Part shown: positions 48,008 through 57,389 of the stretch, piece by piece
How positions within the stretch are numbered: the first letter of the stretch is position 1
Layout: every line of letters begins with the position of its first letter
NCBI RefSeq assembly: GCF_900112045.1
Contig: NZ_FOJW01000001.1
Location: 1 to 64,000, forward strand
Source: Lentibacillus halodurans
GTDB lineage: Bacteria; Bacillota; Bacilli; Bacillales; Amphibacillaceae
DNA length: 64,000 bases
Direction: 5' to 3'
Notes under the pieces: generated by a model
The model's input: only the letters and a program-made list of their open reading frames with translations
What the model was told of the DNA's origin: nothing
The model's database searches: none
Program-made: the position numbers and the translations under genes

Positions 48008-50215
48008 ATGGCTAAAGAAGAAACGTTAACAAGTGAAGAAGTGATTGATAAAGCCCGGCGGTATCTATCAGAAGAGGATGCGGATTATCTTCGTCGTGCA
48101 TATGAATTTGCCGCGGATGCTCACAGAGATCAATTCAGGAAATCAGGTGAACCTTATATTGTTCATCCGATTCAGGTCGCCGGGATTCTGGTTGATCTTG
48201 AAATGGATCCGGTAACGATAGCAGGCGGTTTCTTACATGATGTTGTCGAGGATACGGATGTAACACTGGAGATATTGGAAGATTCATTTAACCATGAACT
48301 GGCAATGCTCGTCGATGGTGTTACCAAACTTGGCAAAATAAAATATAAATCGAAGGAAGCACTCCAGGCAGAGAATCACCGTAAAATGTTTGTTGCGATG
48401 GCCAGGGATATCCGGGTTATTTTGATTAAGCTTGCTGACCGGCTGCATAATATGCGCACTTTAAAACATTTACCGTCTGAAAAACAGCGCAGAATTTCCA
48501 ATGAAACATTAGAAATATTTGCGCCATTAGCTCACCGGCTGGGAATATCGACGATTAAATGGGAACTGGAAGATACTGCATTACGCTACCTGAATCCCCA
48601 ACAGTATTACAGAATTGTTCAGCTGATGAAACAAAAACGGGAAGAACGGGAATCTTATATCGTTGAAGTTATTGATGAATTGAAGCATCAATTGAACGAT
48701 GTCAATATTGAGGCAGATATTTCGGGAAGACCGAAGCATTTATACAGTATTTATCGCAAAATGGCCAAGCAAAATAAGCAGTTTAATGAAATTTATGACC
48801 TGCTGGCAGTACGGATTCTCGTTCATAGTATAAAAGACTGTTACGCCGTTCTTGGGATCATTCATACATGCTGGAAACCGATGCCGGGCAGATTCAAAGA
48901 TTATATCGCTATGCCCAAGCCAAATCTTTATCAGTCATTGCATACAACTGTCATTGGCCCAAAAGGTGATCCGCTGGAAGTTCAAATCCGTACAAAAGAA
49001 ATGCATGAAATTGCGGAATATGGAATTGCAGCACATTGGGCTTATAAGGAAGGAAAGCACTTATCGAAGGAAAATAAATCGTTTGAGGACAAATTAACCT
49101 GGTTCCGTGAAATTCTTGACTGGCAAAGTGAGACACATGATGCGGAAGAGTTTATGGAAACATTGAAAGTGGATTTATTTTCCGATATGGTTTATGTTTT
49201 TACCCCCAAAGGTGATGTTGTTGAGCTTCCGTCCGGTTCAGTGCCACTCGATTTTGCCTACCGGATTCATACGGAAGTCGGCAATAAGACAATTGGCGCA
49301 AAAGTGAATGGAAAAATGGAACCGCTCGACTATCAGCTGAAAAATGGGGACATTGTGGAAGTCATGACCTCAAAACATTCCTATGGACCCTCACAAGACT
49401 GGCTGTCGATCACCCAGACGTCACAGGCGAAAAATAAAATTAAACAATTTTTTAAAAAGCAGCGTCGTGATGAAAATATCAGCAAAGGCAAAGAGGCTGT
49501 CGACAAAGAGATCCGGGCACTTGGAATCGAGCCTAAGGAAGTATTGACACAAGACAATTTAAACCGTGTATTTGAAAAATTTAACTTTTCCAATGAAGAA
49601 GACATGTATGCTGCAGTCGGATATCAGGGCATTACAGCTGCATTGATCGCAACACGTTTGACAGATAAGGTGCGTCAGGCCAGACAAAAAGAGCAAAACC
49701 TTGAAGATACCATTGAAGAGGTCAAAAATGATACAAATACAGTAACGAAAAAAGTGCAAAAAAGGGATTCGGGTGTGAAAGTTGAAGGTGTCGATAATTT
49801 ATTAGTACGCCTGTCCAAATGCTGCAACCCGGTACCCGGTGATCCGATTGTCGGTTATATTACGAAAGGCAGAGGTGTATCGGTTCACCGTACGGATTGC
49901 CCCAATGTCCAGACAGAAGATGTTAGACAGCGTCTGCTTCATGTTGAATGGGAAAATAGCCCTACAGACAAAAAACAGTACCATGTTGATTTGGAAATAT
50001 CTGGATATGATCGTCGAGGGCTTGTAAATGAAGTATTACAGGCGGTAAATGAAACAAAAACAAATATTACGTATGTGAACGGCCGCTCCGATCGAAATAG
50101 AATGGCTGTTATTCACATCACGATTCTGATTCATAATACTGGGCATTTAAAACGGATCGTCGACAGAATTAAGCAGATAAAAGATGTTTACACTGTAACA
50201 CGTACTACACAATAA
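48008..50215 (+). CDS. relA: Bifunctional (p)ppGpp synthetase/hydrolase Rel
   Basis: Stringent-response enzyme that makes and degrades (p)ppGpp. About 735 residues: HD hydrolase domain (about residues 25-190, with [13 protein letters not shown]), synthetase domain (about residues 235-345, with [20 protein letters not shown]), TGS ([20 protein letters not shown], about residues 390-450), zinc-finger region ([20 protein letters not shown]) and C-terminal ACT domain. Both catalytic motifs look intact, so it is the bifunctional Rel type. ATG 48008 follows AGGTGAT. Its TAA stop is the first triplet of a hairpin repeat. Confidence 0.97.
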   Translation: MAKEETLTSEEVIDKARRYLSEEDADYLRRAYEFAADAHRDQFRKSGEPYIVHPIQVAGILVDLEMDPVTIAGGFLHDVVEDTDVTLEILEDSFNHELAMLVDGVTKLGKIKYKSKEALQAENHRKMFVAMARDIRVILIKLADRLHNMRTLKHLPSEKQRRISNETLEIFAPLAHRLGISTIKWELEDTALRYLNPQQYYRIVQLMKQKREERESYIVEVIDELKHQLNDVNIEADISGRPKHLYSIYRKMAKQNKQFNEIYDLLAVRILVHSIKDCYAVLGIIHTCWKPMPGRFKDYIAMPKPNLYQSLHTTVIGPKGDPLEVQIRTKEMHEIAEYGIAAHWAYKEGKHLSKENKSFEDKLTWFREILDWQSETHDAEEFMETLKVDLFSDMVYVFTPKGDVVELPSGSVPLDFAYRIHTEVGNKTIGAKVNGKMEPLDYQLKNGDIVEVMTSKHSYGPSQDWLSITQTSQAKNKIKQFFKKQRRDENISKGKEAVDKEIRALGIEPKEVLTQDNLNRVFEKFNFSNEEDMYAAVGYQGITAALIATRLTDKVRQARQKEQNLEDTIEEVKNDTNTVTKKVQKRDSGVKVEGVDNLLVRLSKCCNPVPGDPIVGYITKGRGVSVHRTDCPNVQTEDVRQRLLHVEWENSPTDKKQYHVDLEISGYDRRGLVNEVLQAVNETKTNITYVNGRSDRNRMAVIHITILIHNTGHLKRIVDRIKQIKDVYTVTRTTQ

Positions 50216-50291
50216 AGTGAAACTTCATTCAGCGGACGTTTTTCCCGCTGAATGTTAGTTGAACCGAATCGGACCAATACAGGCAGTTGTT
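50213..50291 (+). repeat. Stop-codon-anchored hairpin repeat, copy d
   Basis: Starts at the relA TAA stop (TAAAGTGAAACTTC), stem ATTCAGCGG / CCGCTGAAT around the loop ACGTTTTTC, then TTAGTTGAACCGAATCGG and ends CAGGCAGTTGTT. Near-identical to copies e and f. It is the first structure after relA and probably shapes the mRNA 3-prime end. Confidence 0.85.
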
Positions 50292-50293
50292 CC

Positions 50294-50400
50294 AAGGAAC
50301 AAAGGCTAAAAACGCAACATCCCTGTTGCAACGCCTTTGTGACATGCATCTTGCAAGCCCGAACAAAATCGAGCATGCAGGGTCAGTTATCCGTCGTTTT
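50294..50400. repeat. Nested palindromes between relA and dtd
   Basis: ACAAAGGC (50300-50307) pairs with GCCTTTGT, enclosing GCAAC-atccct-GTTGC-type pairing; just after it ATGCAT..ATGCAG repeats occur with GCAAGCCCGAAC between. Directly abuts repeat copy d. No gene is present; it may be an extension of a mobile element or a structured 3-prime region. Confidence 0.45.
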
Positions 50401-50466
50401 TTGGTGGGTTACTGATCATTCAACGGGGATAAGATATTTTGTTTTGGATAAAGGAGTCATGATACC

Positions 50467-50913
50467 ATGAAAGTCGTCATTCAGCGTGCGGAACAAGCCA
50501 GTGTGACAGTGAATGACTCGACGATAGGGGCCATTGATTATGGCCTTGTTGTTCTGCTGGGTGTTACACATGATGATACAGCAGAAGATGCAGACTACCT
50601 GGTTAACAAACTGGTTCATTTGCGGATTTTCGATGATGAAGATGGTAAAATGAATCGGTCATTAAAAGATGTTTCCGGCAAAGTACTGTCCATATCACAG
50701 TTCACGCTGCATGCTGATACACGGAAAGGGCGCTGTCCGAATTATATGAATGCTGCCAAACCGGAATTGGCAAATGAACTTTACGACTATTTTAATCAGC
50801 AGATCAAGCAGCATGATATTCAAGTGGAAACTGGTGAATTCGGACAAATGATGCAAGTTCAGTTAACCAATTCAGGTCCGGTAACACTCATCCTCGACAG
50901 CCACGATAGATAA
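50467..50913 (+). CDS. dtd: D-aminoacyl-tRNA deacylase
   Basis: Hydrolyses D-amino acids wrongly attached to tRNA. 148 residues, full length. The two family signatures are visible: [17 protein letters not shown] (about residues 78-94, SQFTL motif) and [13 protein letters not shown] (about residues 133-145, the cross-subunit Gly-Pro motif). Conserved after relA in Bacillus. Its TAA stop is the first triplet of repeat copy e. Confidence 0.96.
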   Translation: MKVVIQRAEQASVTVNDSTIGAIDYGLVVLLGVTHDDTAEDADYLVNKLVHLRIFDDEDGKMNRSLKDVSGKVLSISQFTLHADTRKGRCPNYMNAAKPELANELYDYFNQQIKQHDIQVETGEFGQMMQVQLTNSGPVTLILDSHDR

Positions 50914-50991
50914 AGTGAAACTTCATTCAGCGGAACGGGTTTCTCCGCTGAATGTTAGTTGAACCGAATCGGGCCAATACAGGCAGTTGTT
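50911..50991 (+). repeat. Stop-codon-anchored hairpin repeat, copy e
   Basis: 81-base copy starting at the dtd TAA stop. Stem CATTCAGCGGA / TCCGCTGAATG, followed by TTAGTTGAACCGAATCGGG and the end CAGGCAGTTGTT. Identical in the stem region to copy f 144 bases downstream. Confidence 0.88.
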
Positions 50992-51054
50992 TCCGTGTGG
51001 TTTAAGTTTTGTACAACATGTTAGTGTGGGAACTTAGTGCCTGTTGTGGCGGGA

Positions 51055-51250
51055 TAAAGTGAAACTTCATTCAGCGGAACGGGTTTCTCCGCTGAATGTT
51101 AGTTGAACCGAATCGGGCCAATACGACGCACAGGACGTGCTAGTGCCGATTATGCGACAGGACAAGGAAAGCTTCGGCAGCGTTACTTCGCACGAAGAAA
51201 AAGTGCTTTCCTTTTTCGAGGACGCCGCGTTATGATCGGTCAGGCAGTTG
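51055..51250 (+). repeat. Hairpin repeat copy f, interrupted
   Basis: Begins TAAAGTGAAACTTC and is identical to copy e up to CGGGCCAATAC (51124). The expected end AGGCAGTTGTT appears only at 51242, so about 117 bases are inserted. The inserted part is the second copy of repeat family B. This copy is not at a stop codon. Confidence 0.75.
51125..51241. repeat. Repeat family B, copy 2, inside repeat copy f
   Basis: Segment with GACAAGGAAAGCTTCGGCAG, ACTTCGCACGAAGAAAA and TTTTTCGAGGA in the same order as at 35975-36075. No clear target duplication is seen at the junctions. The remaining bases to 51341 hold no recognisable feature. Confidence 0.6.
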
Positions 51251-51341
51251 TTCCCTTGGATTTTATTTAGGTTCTTCTATTATCTGGATGTGAGGACCTG
51301 GTGTGGTTACATGCCCGATAACGGACGATGGATCATGATGA

Positions 51342-52412
51342 TCATTTTTCTTTTGTATTCTTCAGGTTGAAATATTGGCTTAGACCGGTAACAATTCCTG
51401 CTACCAGATTTTTTTGATAGCTGTTTGTTTTGAGAAGCTGTTCTTTTTCAGGATTAGAAATAAATCCGAGTTCTACGAGAATGGATGGCTGAAAGTTTTG
51501 CCTAATAACGTAGTAATCTTCATCTTGCACACCACGGTCAGTTGCTCCTGTTTTGCTGACTAACTCCTTTTGAACCAGTTTTGCAAGTTCTTCATACTGT
51601 TCGTGATAATAATAAGTTCCGATTCCTGTTACATCAGATGCTTTAGGAAAGCTGTTGTAATGGATACTTATAAAAGCATCTGCAGTTGTCAGATTGGATA
51701 AGCTTGGTCTGCTGGCAAGCGGAACAAACCGATCTTCTTCCCTCGTCAAAATGACTTCAGCACCAAGAATGCTCAATTCTTTTTCAAGTTCCTGCATCGT
51801 GCGGTATGTAAAATCTTTTTCATATGTTCCGCTAGCCCCGATTGCCCCAACATCACGTCCTCCATGTCCTGCATCTATGACGATTGTTTTATTTTCAAGT
51901 CCTGTTGCAATAGATGTCATTTGATGGTTGACAAAATCTTTAAATACATAACCGGTTATCTGCTCACTTGCAATGTTATACCAGTCACCGCTTTCTGCTA
52001 TGACATCGAATTCTTCTCCTTTTTCAGCATATCCGGCGATTTCATATTCAGTTGAGGGTCCATTTCGCAAATGGGTGTTGTCATGTTGAATCGTAATCGA
52101 TTTGTTGACTGTATCATTATTTGCAGACCTGTTTGCTGGATTTTCATCGGAGTCTCGATGTATGGATACGAACTCATCTGTTATCCAGCCGCTCCCATGC
52201 TCCATCTTGATTTCCACCCAGCCGTTTTCCTGGCTGAGAATCGGAAATGTCTCCCCGGTATGTACCTGGCCAATCTGATCAAAGTCTGTTCCCGGACCTG
52301 TCCGGACATTCAGGTTATCAGTGGCAATGATTGCTTCATCAGCTTGTACCACTGATACAAATGCAAAATAAAAAACAATAGCAAACAATATGGTGGATTT
52401 ATTCCGATGCAC
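51342..52412 (-). CDS. lytH: N-acetylmuramoyl-L-alanine amidase with two SH3b domains (LytH-like)
   Basis: 356 residues: signal peptide (about residues 1-24, ending VVQA), bacterial SH3 domain 1 (residues 28-86; LNVRTGPGTDFDQIG), SH3 domain 2 (residues 100-165; THLRNGPSTEYEIAG), then Amidase_3 (about residues 175-350). Zinc ligands and catalytic residues are visible in IDAGHGGRDVG, the glutamate of TYEKDF, ISIHYNS and ILVELGFISN. Exported cell-wall hydrolase. GTG 52412 follows AGGAGGAAC. Position between dtd and hisS, on the opposite strand, matches yrvJ of Bacillus subtilis; the LytH name is by similarity only. Confidence 0.87.
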   Translation of the reverse strand: MHRNKSTILFAIVFYFAFVSVVQADEAIIATDNLNVRTGPGTDFDQIGQVHTGETFPILSQENGWVEIKMEHGSGWITDEFVSIHRDSDENPANRSANNDTVNKSITIQHDNTHLRNGPSTEYEIAGYAEKGEEFDVIAESGDWYNIASEQITGYVFKDFVNHQMTSIATGLENKTIVIDAGHGGRDVGAIGASGTYEKDFTYRTMQELEKELSILGAEVILTREEDRFVPLASRPSLSNLTTADAFISIHYNSFPKASDVTGIGTYYYHEQYEELAKLVQKELVSKTGATDRGVQDEDYYVIRQNFQPSILVELGFISNPEKEQLLKTNSYQKNLVAGIVTGLSQYFNLKNTKEK

Positions 52413-52503
52413 GCATGTTCCTCCTAAAACTTCTTTGTACTTTTATATTCTAATAAAAAATCATCGATTAGGCAAAGCTAATAACAACAAGGGAGGCGTT
52501 ATG

Positions 52504-52677
52504 ATGCGTGTATATGAAAAACAGTGGATCACACATACTGATAAGGAAATTTATGGCGCTGATTTTCACGGTTTTATGGAAATGGAAGACCGGTTTAATC
52601 ATATGGAAATAGCAACGGAATTAGGCATTTCACTTGGAGAGGTGAAAAGGCTGAAGAAAAAAATAACCCGTACTTGA
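52504..52677 (+). CDS. Small helix-turn-helix protein
   Basis: 57-residue protein. The C-terminal half, MEIATELGISLGEVKRLKKKI, looks like a sigma-region-4 or LuxR-type helix-turn-helix; the N-terminal half is aromatic and acidic (YEKQWITHTDKEIYG). ATG 52504 sits eight bases after GGGAGG; ATG 52501 is also possible. It precedes the hisS T-box leader and is divergent from the amidase. Small proteins of this kind are annotated near hisS in related genera; function unknown. Confidence 0.6.
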   Translation: MRVYEKQWITHTDKEIYGADFHGFMEMEDRFNHMEIATELGISLGEVKRLKKKITRT

Positions 52678-52751
52678 CAACAAAAGTACGAAACATTAAT
52701 ATAGTAATCATTCAACACGATGTAAATAAAAGATGTAAATAAACAAAACCA

Positions 52752-53048
52752 GTGAAGGAAACAGTAATCAGATTGTTTATGCTAAGAGAGAAGATGTCAT
52801 CGGCTGGAAACATTTTTGCATAAGCCCTGATGAACGACATTCCTTAGGTTCTGTATCGAACAGAGGCTGGAAATTTCAGGTGACTTGTCTTGAAATCCGC
52901 TACACCCTCATCTGATCCGGTATGATACAAGTAGGTATAGACGTCTTGCAGGCGTTAACTGTGAAGAGCGGATGTTGGAAAACATCAACTAGGGTGGCAA
53001 CGCGGGCAGACTCCCGTCCCTTATTCAGTAAGGGATGGGAGTCTTTTG
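52752..53048 (+). promoter_or_regulatory. T-box riboswitch upstream of hisS-aspS, Asp specifier
   Basis: Stem I base AAGGAA pairs with TTCCTT; the loop-E bases AGTA (52763-52766) are opposite GAAC, followed by specifier GAC (52836-52838), an aspartate codon. Above it ATCAG pairs with CTGAT, and the AAGAGAG bulge is present. The T-box AACTAGGGTGGCAACGCGGG is at 52987-53006, and the terminator GACTCCC...GGGAGTC with nested TCCCTTA/TAAGGGA and TTTT is at 53009-53047. It should sense uncharged tRNA-Asp and control both synthetase genes. Confidence 0.92.
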
Positions 53049-53162
53049 TATCCTCAGAAAGTATAGATTATGGCTGACCCTGTAAGAAATACTTCAGCAA
53101 ACGCCATAAGAAGAGAGCGAGCCTAGAGTTTTTCTAATATGTAATAATAGGGGGTATTGATG

Positions 53163-54452
53163 ATGAGTATGAAAGCTCCGAGAGGTACGGTCGATATTTT
53201 GCCGGAAGAGGCTGCAAAATGGCAGTTTGTCGAAAATAAAATTAAAGAAGTTTGCAGCAGATATCATTTTGACGAAATACGAACACCTTTATTTGAGCAT
53301 ACAGAAGTATTTCAGCGGGGAGTAGGCGATTCTACCGATATCGTCCAAAAGGAAATGTATACGTTTGAAGACCGTGGCGGCAGAAGTCTGACACTGCGGC
53401 CGGAAGGTACAGCATCGGTTGTACGGTCATTTATTGAACATAAAATGCATGGCAATCCAAGCCAGCCTGTCAAACTGTATTATTTTGCCCAAATGTTCCG
53501 ATATGAACGTCCACAGAAGGGCAGGATGCGTCAATTAAATCAATTCGGCGTTGAGGCTATGGGCAGTGCTGACCCGGCTCTTGATGCAGAAGTGATTGAT
53601 CTAGCCATGTCCTGTTACAGGGAACTCGGACTGAAGTCACTGAAACTGGTGATTAACTCACTGGGTGATCAAGATAGCCGGGAAAATCACCGGCAGGCAC
53701 TCGTCGATCATTTTACACCGCACAAAGATGAACTATGCAGTGACTGCAGGACTCGGCTTACACAAAACCCTCTGCGTATTCTGGATTGCAAAACGGACAG
53801 GGAACATCCTGCGCTGAAGACAGCACCATCCATTCTTGATTATTTGAATGAGGAATCCATTGCATATTTTGAAAAAGTCAAAACCTACCTGACAATGATG
53901 GGGATCGATTATGAAGTTGATCCAAATCTTGTACGCGGACTTGATTATTATAATCATACTGCTTTTGAAATTATGAGTGAAGCAGAAGGGTTTGGTGCGA
54001 TTACGACTCTTGCCGGCGGCGGCAGATATAACGGCCTGGTAGAAGAATTAGGCGGACCTGCCACAACCGGAATCGGATTTGGCATGGGGCTTGAACGTCT
54101 GCTGATGGCGCTGGAGGCTGAACATATTGAAATCCCGGCAGATCAGGACTTGGACTGCTTCCTTGTTGCGGTCGGTGCTGAAGCGGAAAGAACCTCTGTT
54201 CAACTCGTTCATGATTTGCGGAAAAACGGTATCCAGGTTGACAGGGATTACCAGGGCCGTAAGACGAAGGCACAATTTAAAGCAGCAGACCGCTATCGTG
54301 CAAAATATGTATTAGTATTAGGTGATAGTGAAATACAGCAGCAACTGGTGAATGTAAAAGAAATGAATACCGGTAACCAAGAACAAGTACCATTAACGCA
54401 ATTAGTGGAATATTTGCAAGGCAAGCTGTCAGGAGGAAATGTCCATGCGTGA
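53163..54452 (+). CDS. hisS: Histidyl-tRNA synthetase
   Basis: Class II synthetase, about 429 residues. Motif 1 region [19 protein letters not shown], motif 2 [20 protein letters not shown] (about residues 114-133), histidine-specific [15 protein letters not shown] (about residue 257), motif 3 [12 protein letters not shown] (about residue 303), then the anticodon-binding domain. ATG 53163 is eight bases after AGGGGG; 53160 is an alternative. Overlaps aspS by eight bases, sharing the T-box leader. Confidence 0.97.
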   Translation: MSMKAPRGTVDILPEEAAKWQFVENKIKEVCSRYHFDEIRTPLFEHTEVFQRGVGDSTDIVQKEMYTFEDRGGRSLTLRPEGTASVVRSFIEHKMHGNPSQPVKLYYFAQMFRYERPQKGRMRQLNQFGVEAMGSADPALDAEVIDLAMSCYRELGLKSLKLVINSLGDQDSRENHRQALVDHFTPHKDELCSDCRTRLTQNPLRILDCKTDREHPALKTAPSILDYLNEESIAYFEKVKTYLTMMGIDYEVDPNLVRGLDYYNHTAFEIMSEAEGFGAITTLAGGGRYNGLVEELGGPATTGIGFGMGLERLLMALEAEHIEIPADQDLDCFLVAVGAEAERTSVQLVHDLRKNGIQVDRDYQGRKTKAQFKAADRYRAKYVLVLGDSEIQQQLVNVKEMNTGNQEQVPLTQLVEYLQGKLSGGNVHA

Positions 54453-56211
54453 ACGAATATTGTCTGGTACGTTAGGCCAAAAAGATGTTGAGCAATACGT
54501 ACTATTAAAAGGTTGGGTGCAAAAACGCCGGGATTTAGGCGGATTAATTTTTATCGATTTACGTGATAAATCCGGTCTTGTTCAGGTTGTCTTTAATCCG
54601 GACCATTCCCGGGATGCTTTGGAGACAGCTGAAACGGTCCGGAGCGAATACGTTATAGAAGTTTACGGGAAAGTGGTGGAACGCGATGCAGAAACCGTTA
54701 ACCCGGTTATGGAAACTGGACGTATTGAAGTACTGGCATCGGCATTAACGATTTTAAATAAGGCCAAAACACCACCATTTCTTATCCAGGAGGAATCGGA
54801 TGTTGCAGAGGATCTGCGGTTAAAATACCGCTACATTGACTTGCGCAGAAATTCATTGCAGGAAACGTTCAAAATGCGCCATCAGACTACTCGAGCCATT
54901 CGAAACTTTTTAAATGATGATGGCTTTCTGGAAATGGAAACCCCAATTTTGACAAAAAGTACGCCGGAGGGTGCAAGAGACTATCTAGTGCCAAGCAGGG
55001 TACATCACGGCCAATTTTATGCACTTCCCCAATCGCCACAGCTGTTTAAACAGCTGATCATGATGAGCGGTTTTGAGAAGTATTACCAGATTGCACGCTG
55101 TTTCCGTGATGAAGATTTGCGGGCAGACCGCCAGCCGGAATTCACACAAATTGATATTGAGACCTCATTTATGACCAGTGACGAGATTATGGATATGACC
55201 GAAAATATGATGCAATATGTTCTCAAACAGGTTAAAAATGTAGATATCTCATTGCCATTGCCAAGAATGCCTTACCATGAAGCAATGGAGCGATTTGGTT
55301 CGGATAAACCGGATACGCGATTCGGCATGGAACTGATACATGTGTCGGACATTGTGGCTAATTCATCGTTCAAGGTGTTTCAAGGGGCGATTGAAGCAGG
55401 CGGGAGCGTTTGCTTGTTAAATGTAAAGGGACAAGCGGCAAACTATTCCCGTAAAGATATAGATCAATTAACCGAATTTGTAAAAGTATATGGAGCCAAG
55501 GGGCTGGCATGGCTGAAAGTTGAAGGAAGTGACGTGAATGGCCCAATTGCTAAGTTCCTTACAGATGCAGAAAAAGATAACTTGATTGAGCGGGCCGATG
55601 CTGCAGATGGCGACTTGTTATTGTTTGGTGCCGATAAATCATCAGTTGTTTATGACAGTATGGGGTCATTGCGGCTGAAACTCGGAAAGGAATTGAACCT
55701 GATCGATGAGAATAAGTTCAATTTTCTCTGGGTAACCGATTGGCCGTTGCTGGAATATGACGAAGATCTCCAGCGGTACTTTGCTGCCCATCACCCTTTT
55801 ACAATGCCGGTTGAAGAAGACTTGGACAAGATGGATACAGAACCAGGAAGTGTCCGTGCCAATGCCTATGACCTTGTTTTGAACGGTTATGAACTTGGAG
55901 GAGGTTCATTACGTAATTATAAAAGAGACCAGCAGGATAAACTTTTTGAAGTATTAGGCTTTACGCAGGAAGAGGCGAACGAGCAATTCGGTTTCCTCCT
56001 TGAGGCACTGGAATATGGTGCACCGCCACATGGAGGAATTGCAATGGGATTAGACAGGATTGTCATGCTGCTTTCCGGGAGATCGAACCTAAGGGACACG
56101 ATTTTATTTCCGAAGACAGCTTCAGCATCTGATTTATTAACAGATGCACCAGGCAATGTTCGTGATGAGCAACTGAACGAACTGTTTGTTCAAATCAGAA
56201 GTAAAGAATGA
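54445..56211 (+). CDS. aspS: Aspartyl-tRNA synthetase
   Basis: Class II synthetase of the bacterial type, about 588 residues: N-terminal OB anticodon-binding domain (residues 1-105; [19 protein letters not shown]), motif 2 [18 protein letters not shown] (about residues 215-232), the bacterial GAD insertion domain (about residues 285-415), and motif 3 [13 protein letters not shown] (about residue 530). ATG 54445 is eight bases after AGGAGG; ATG 54439 is too close. Last gene under the T-box leader; no classical terminator precedes the 6S RNA candidate. Confidence 0.97.
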   Translation: MRERILSGTLGQKDVEQYVLLKGWVQKRRDLGGLIFIDLRDKSGLVQVVFNPDHSRDALETAETVRSEYVIEVYGKVVERDAETVNPVMETGRIEVLASALTILNKAKTPPFLIQEESDVAEDLRLKYRYIDLRRNSLQETFKMRHQTTRAIRNFLNDDGFLEMETPILTKSTPEGARDYLVPSRVHHGQFYALPQSPQLFKQLIMMSGFEKYYQIARCFRDEDLRADRQPEFTQIDIETSFMTSDEIMDMTENMMQYVLKQVKNVDISLPLPRMPYHEAMERFGSDKPDTRFGMELIHVSDIVANSSFKVFQGAIEAGGSVCLLNVKGQAANYSRKDIDQLTEFVKVYGAKGLAWLKVEGSDVNGPIAKFLTDAEKDNLIERADAADGDLLLFGADKSSVVYDSMGSLRLKLGKELNLIDENKFNFLWVTDWPLLEYDEDLQRYFAAHHPFTMPVEEDLDKMDTEPGSVRANAYDLVLNGYELGGGSLRNYKRDQQDKLFEVLGFTQEEANEQFGFLLEALEYGAPPHGGIAMGLDRIVMLLSGRSNLRDTILFPKTASASDLLTDAPGNVRDEQLNELFVQIRSKE

Positions 56212-56273
56212 GTGATTTGAAAAATTGTTGTAGAAATGTAACATCTGTCATGCATATTTCATATTAGTGAATA

Positions 56274-56305
56274 TTGATTATAAATTATGTATATGTTAAT
56301 ATAAT
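56274..56305 (+). promoter_or_regulatory. Possible promoter of the 6S RNA gene
   Basis: TTGATT (56274-56279) and TATAAT (56300-56305), the spacer (20 bases) being longer than usual. Transcription from about 56312 would give a precursor with a short 5-prime extension before the 6S fold. Confidence 0.45.
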
Positions 56306-56332
56306 TTTACAGTCACAAGGTTAAAAAAGCGT

Positions 56333-56517
56333 TCAATCCTGATGTGTACGTCTGATACATTCGTTTTGACCGAACACTTATATAAACGGGAGCCTGCATA
56401 GGTTTTCATATTGCGTGCATGCCCCTTGGTCGGGGAAGCATAATAAATATGGAACAGGGCACCCACCTGCCAGGAGCGGGATCAAAACTGGAAAGCAGAC
56501 GGCACAATTGGGATTGA
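56333..56517 (+). ncRNA. ssrS: 6S RNA (SsrS/BsrA-type) candidate
   Basis: About 185 nt that fold into one long hairpin with a large central bubble, the 6S shape. Closing stem: TCAATCC pairs with GGATTGA, and GTGTACGTCTG with CAGACGGCAC (one bulge). The central bubble lies between these and the apical arm, where GCCT/AGGGC, CATATT/AATATG and ATGCCCC/GGGGAAGCAT pair in order. Location just after aspS matches bsrA (6S-1 RNA) of Bacillus subtilis. 6S RNA binds the sigma-A RNA polymerase holoenzyme as an open-promoter mimic. No profile search was possible; fold and synteny are the basis. Confidence 0.82.
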
Positions 56518-56564
56518 TAGATACATAAGACAGATGCAGAAAGTCGGAAGCTATCATTCAGAAA

Positions 56565-56595
56565 AAAAGGAATCGGCCATTAGCCGATTCCTTTT
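56565..56595. terminator. Bidirectional terminator between 6S RNA and rsfA
   Basis: Perfect 13-base stem AAAAGGAATCGGC / GCCGATTCCTTTT with a five-base loop. The minus-strand side has a run of seven T and ends the rsfA-type gene; the plus-strand side could end the 6S transcript. Confidence 0.88.
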
Positions 56596-56640
56596 AACTT
56601 TATCAATGGGAGAGGTTGTCCCATTTGAAGACGGGTGTTC

Positions 56641-57288
56641 CTATTGATTGGTTCCATCTGCAACTTGCTGGAGATTTCCGTTTTTATCCATCCGGAACGA
56701 TGGTGCCTGTAAAGAATCCTGATCTTCAAATACTGTCATTTTCCGGGCTCTATCCATGATTTGCATGAATACTTGATAGTCTTCCTGTACGGTTTCAAGT
56801 TGTTTTGTCGTACGGGTCAATTTACTTTCCAGTTCACTTACCTGTTCCCTTAATTTTTCATTCTCTTGTTTCATTTGCTCCAGTGATTGTCTTGATTGAT
56901 TGGAAGCCTGATAGTCTTTTTTTAATTGTTTTAAAAATTGAATAACAGAATCCATTGTTAAGGTTTGCTGTTCCGGCACATTTTCTGCTTCTGCCGACTC
57001 CGCCTGTTTCGTTTGTGCTACCGTGACAACAGGTTGTTTGGCGTTTTTCGCGGCAGCACGTTTTTTCTCTTTTCGTTGCCGTTTTGCAAGTTCTATTGCA
57101 TCATTATATTTATTTCGAACCTCGGCATTCCACCGGAAACCGCAGGCAGCTGAAGTACGATTTAACTTATCGCCTACTTCCTCAAACGCGTGTAATTGTG
57201 TACTTCCTTCTCTGATATGGCGTAATACAGTTTCCGCCAGCAGCAGATCATCTTCGTGTGACCAAGCATCTTGTCTTACTTTAGTCAT
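56641..57288 (-). CDS. rsfA: RsfA-family prespore-type transcription regulator
   Basis: About 215 residues: N-terminal Myb/SANT-like DNA-binding domain (residues 1-75; WSHEDDLLLAETVLRHIREGST and AACGFRWNAEVR), basic segment KRQRKEKKRAAAK, then a long coiled coil (about residues 115-180). This matches the RsfA family of sigma-F-dependent prespore regulators. Start ATG 57288 after AAGGAG. RsfA lies elsewhere in Bacillus subtilis, where tcdA is found between aspS and rarA; here the regulator takes that place. Paralogs exist in this family, so the exact equivalence to RsfA is not certain. Confidence 0.82.
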   Translation of the reverse strand: MTKVRQDAWSHEDDLLLAETVLRHIREGSTQLHAFEEVGDKLNRTSAACGFRWNAEVRNKYNDAIELAKRQRKEKKRAAAKNAKQPVVTVAQTKQAESAEAENVPEQQTLTMDSVIQFLKQLKKDYQASNQSRQSLEQMKQENEKLREQVSELESKLTRTTKQLETVQEDYQVFMQIMDRARKMTVFEDQDSLQAPSFRMDKNGNLQQVADGTNQ

Positions 57289-57389
57289 TTTGTTCAACTC
57301 CTTTTTCAATAACGGTAATCATCATTATTTCTGTCATAGATTTTAGTCTTTATTGTTTAGTTTGACCGCTTGAAAAAGGAATTATACCT

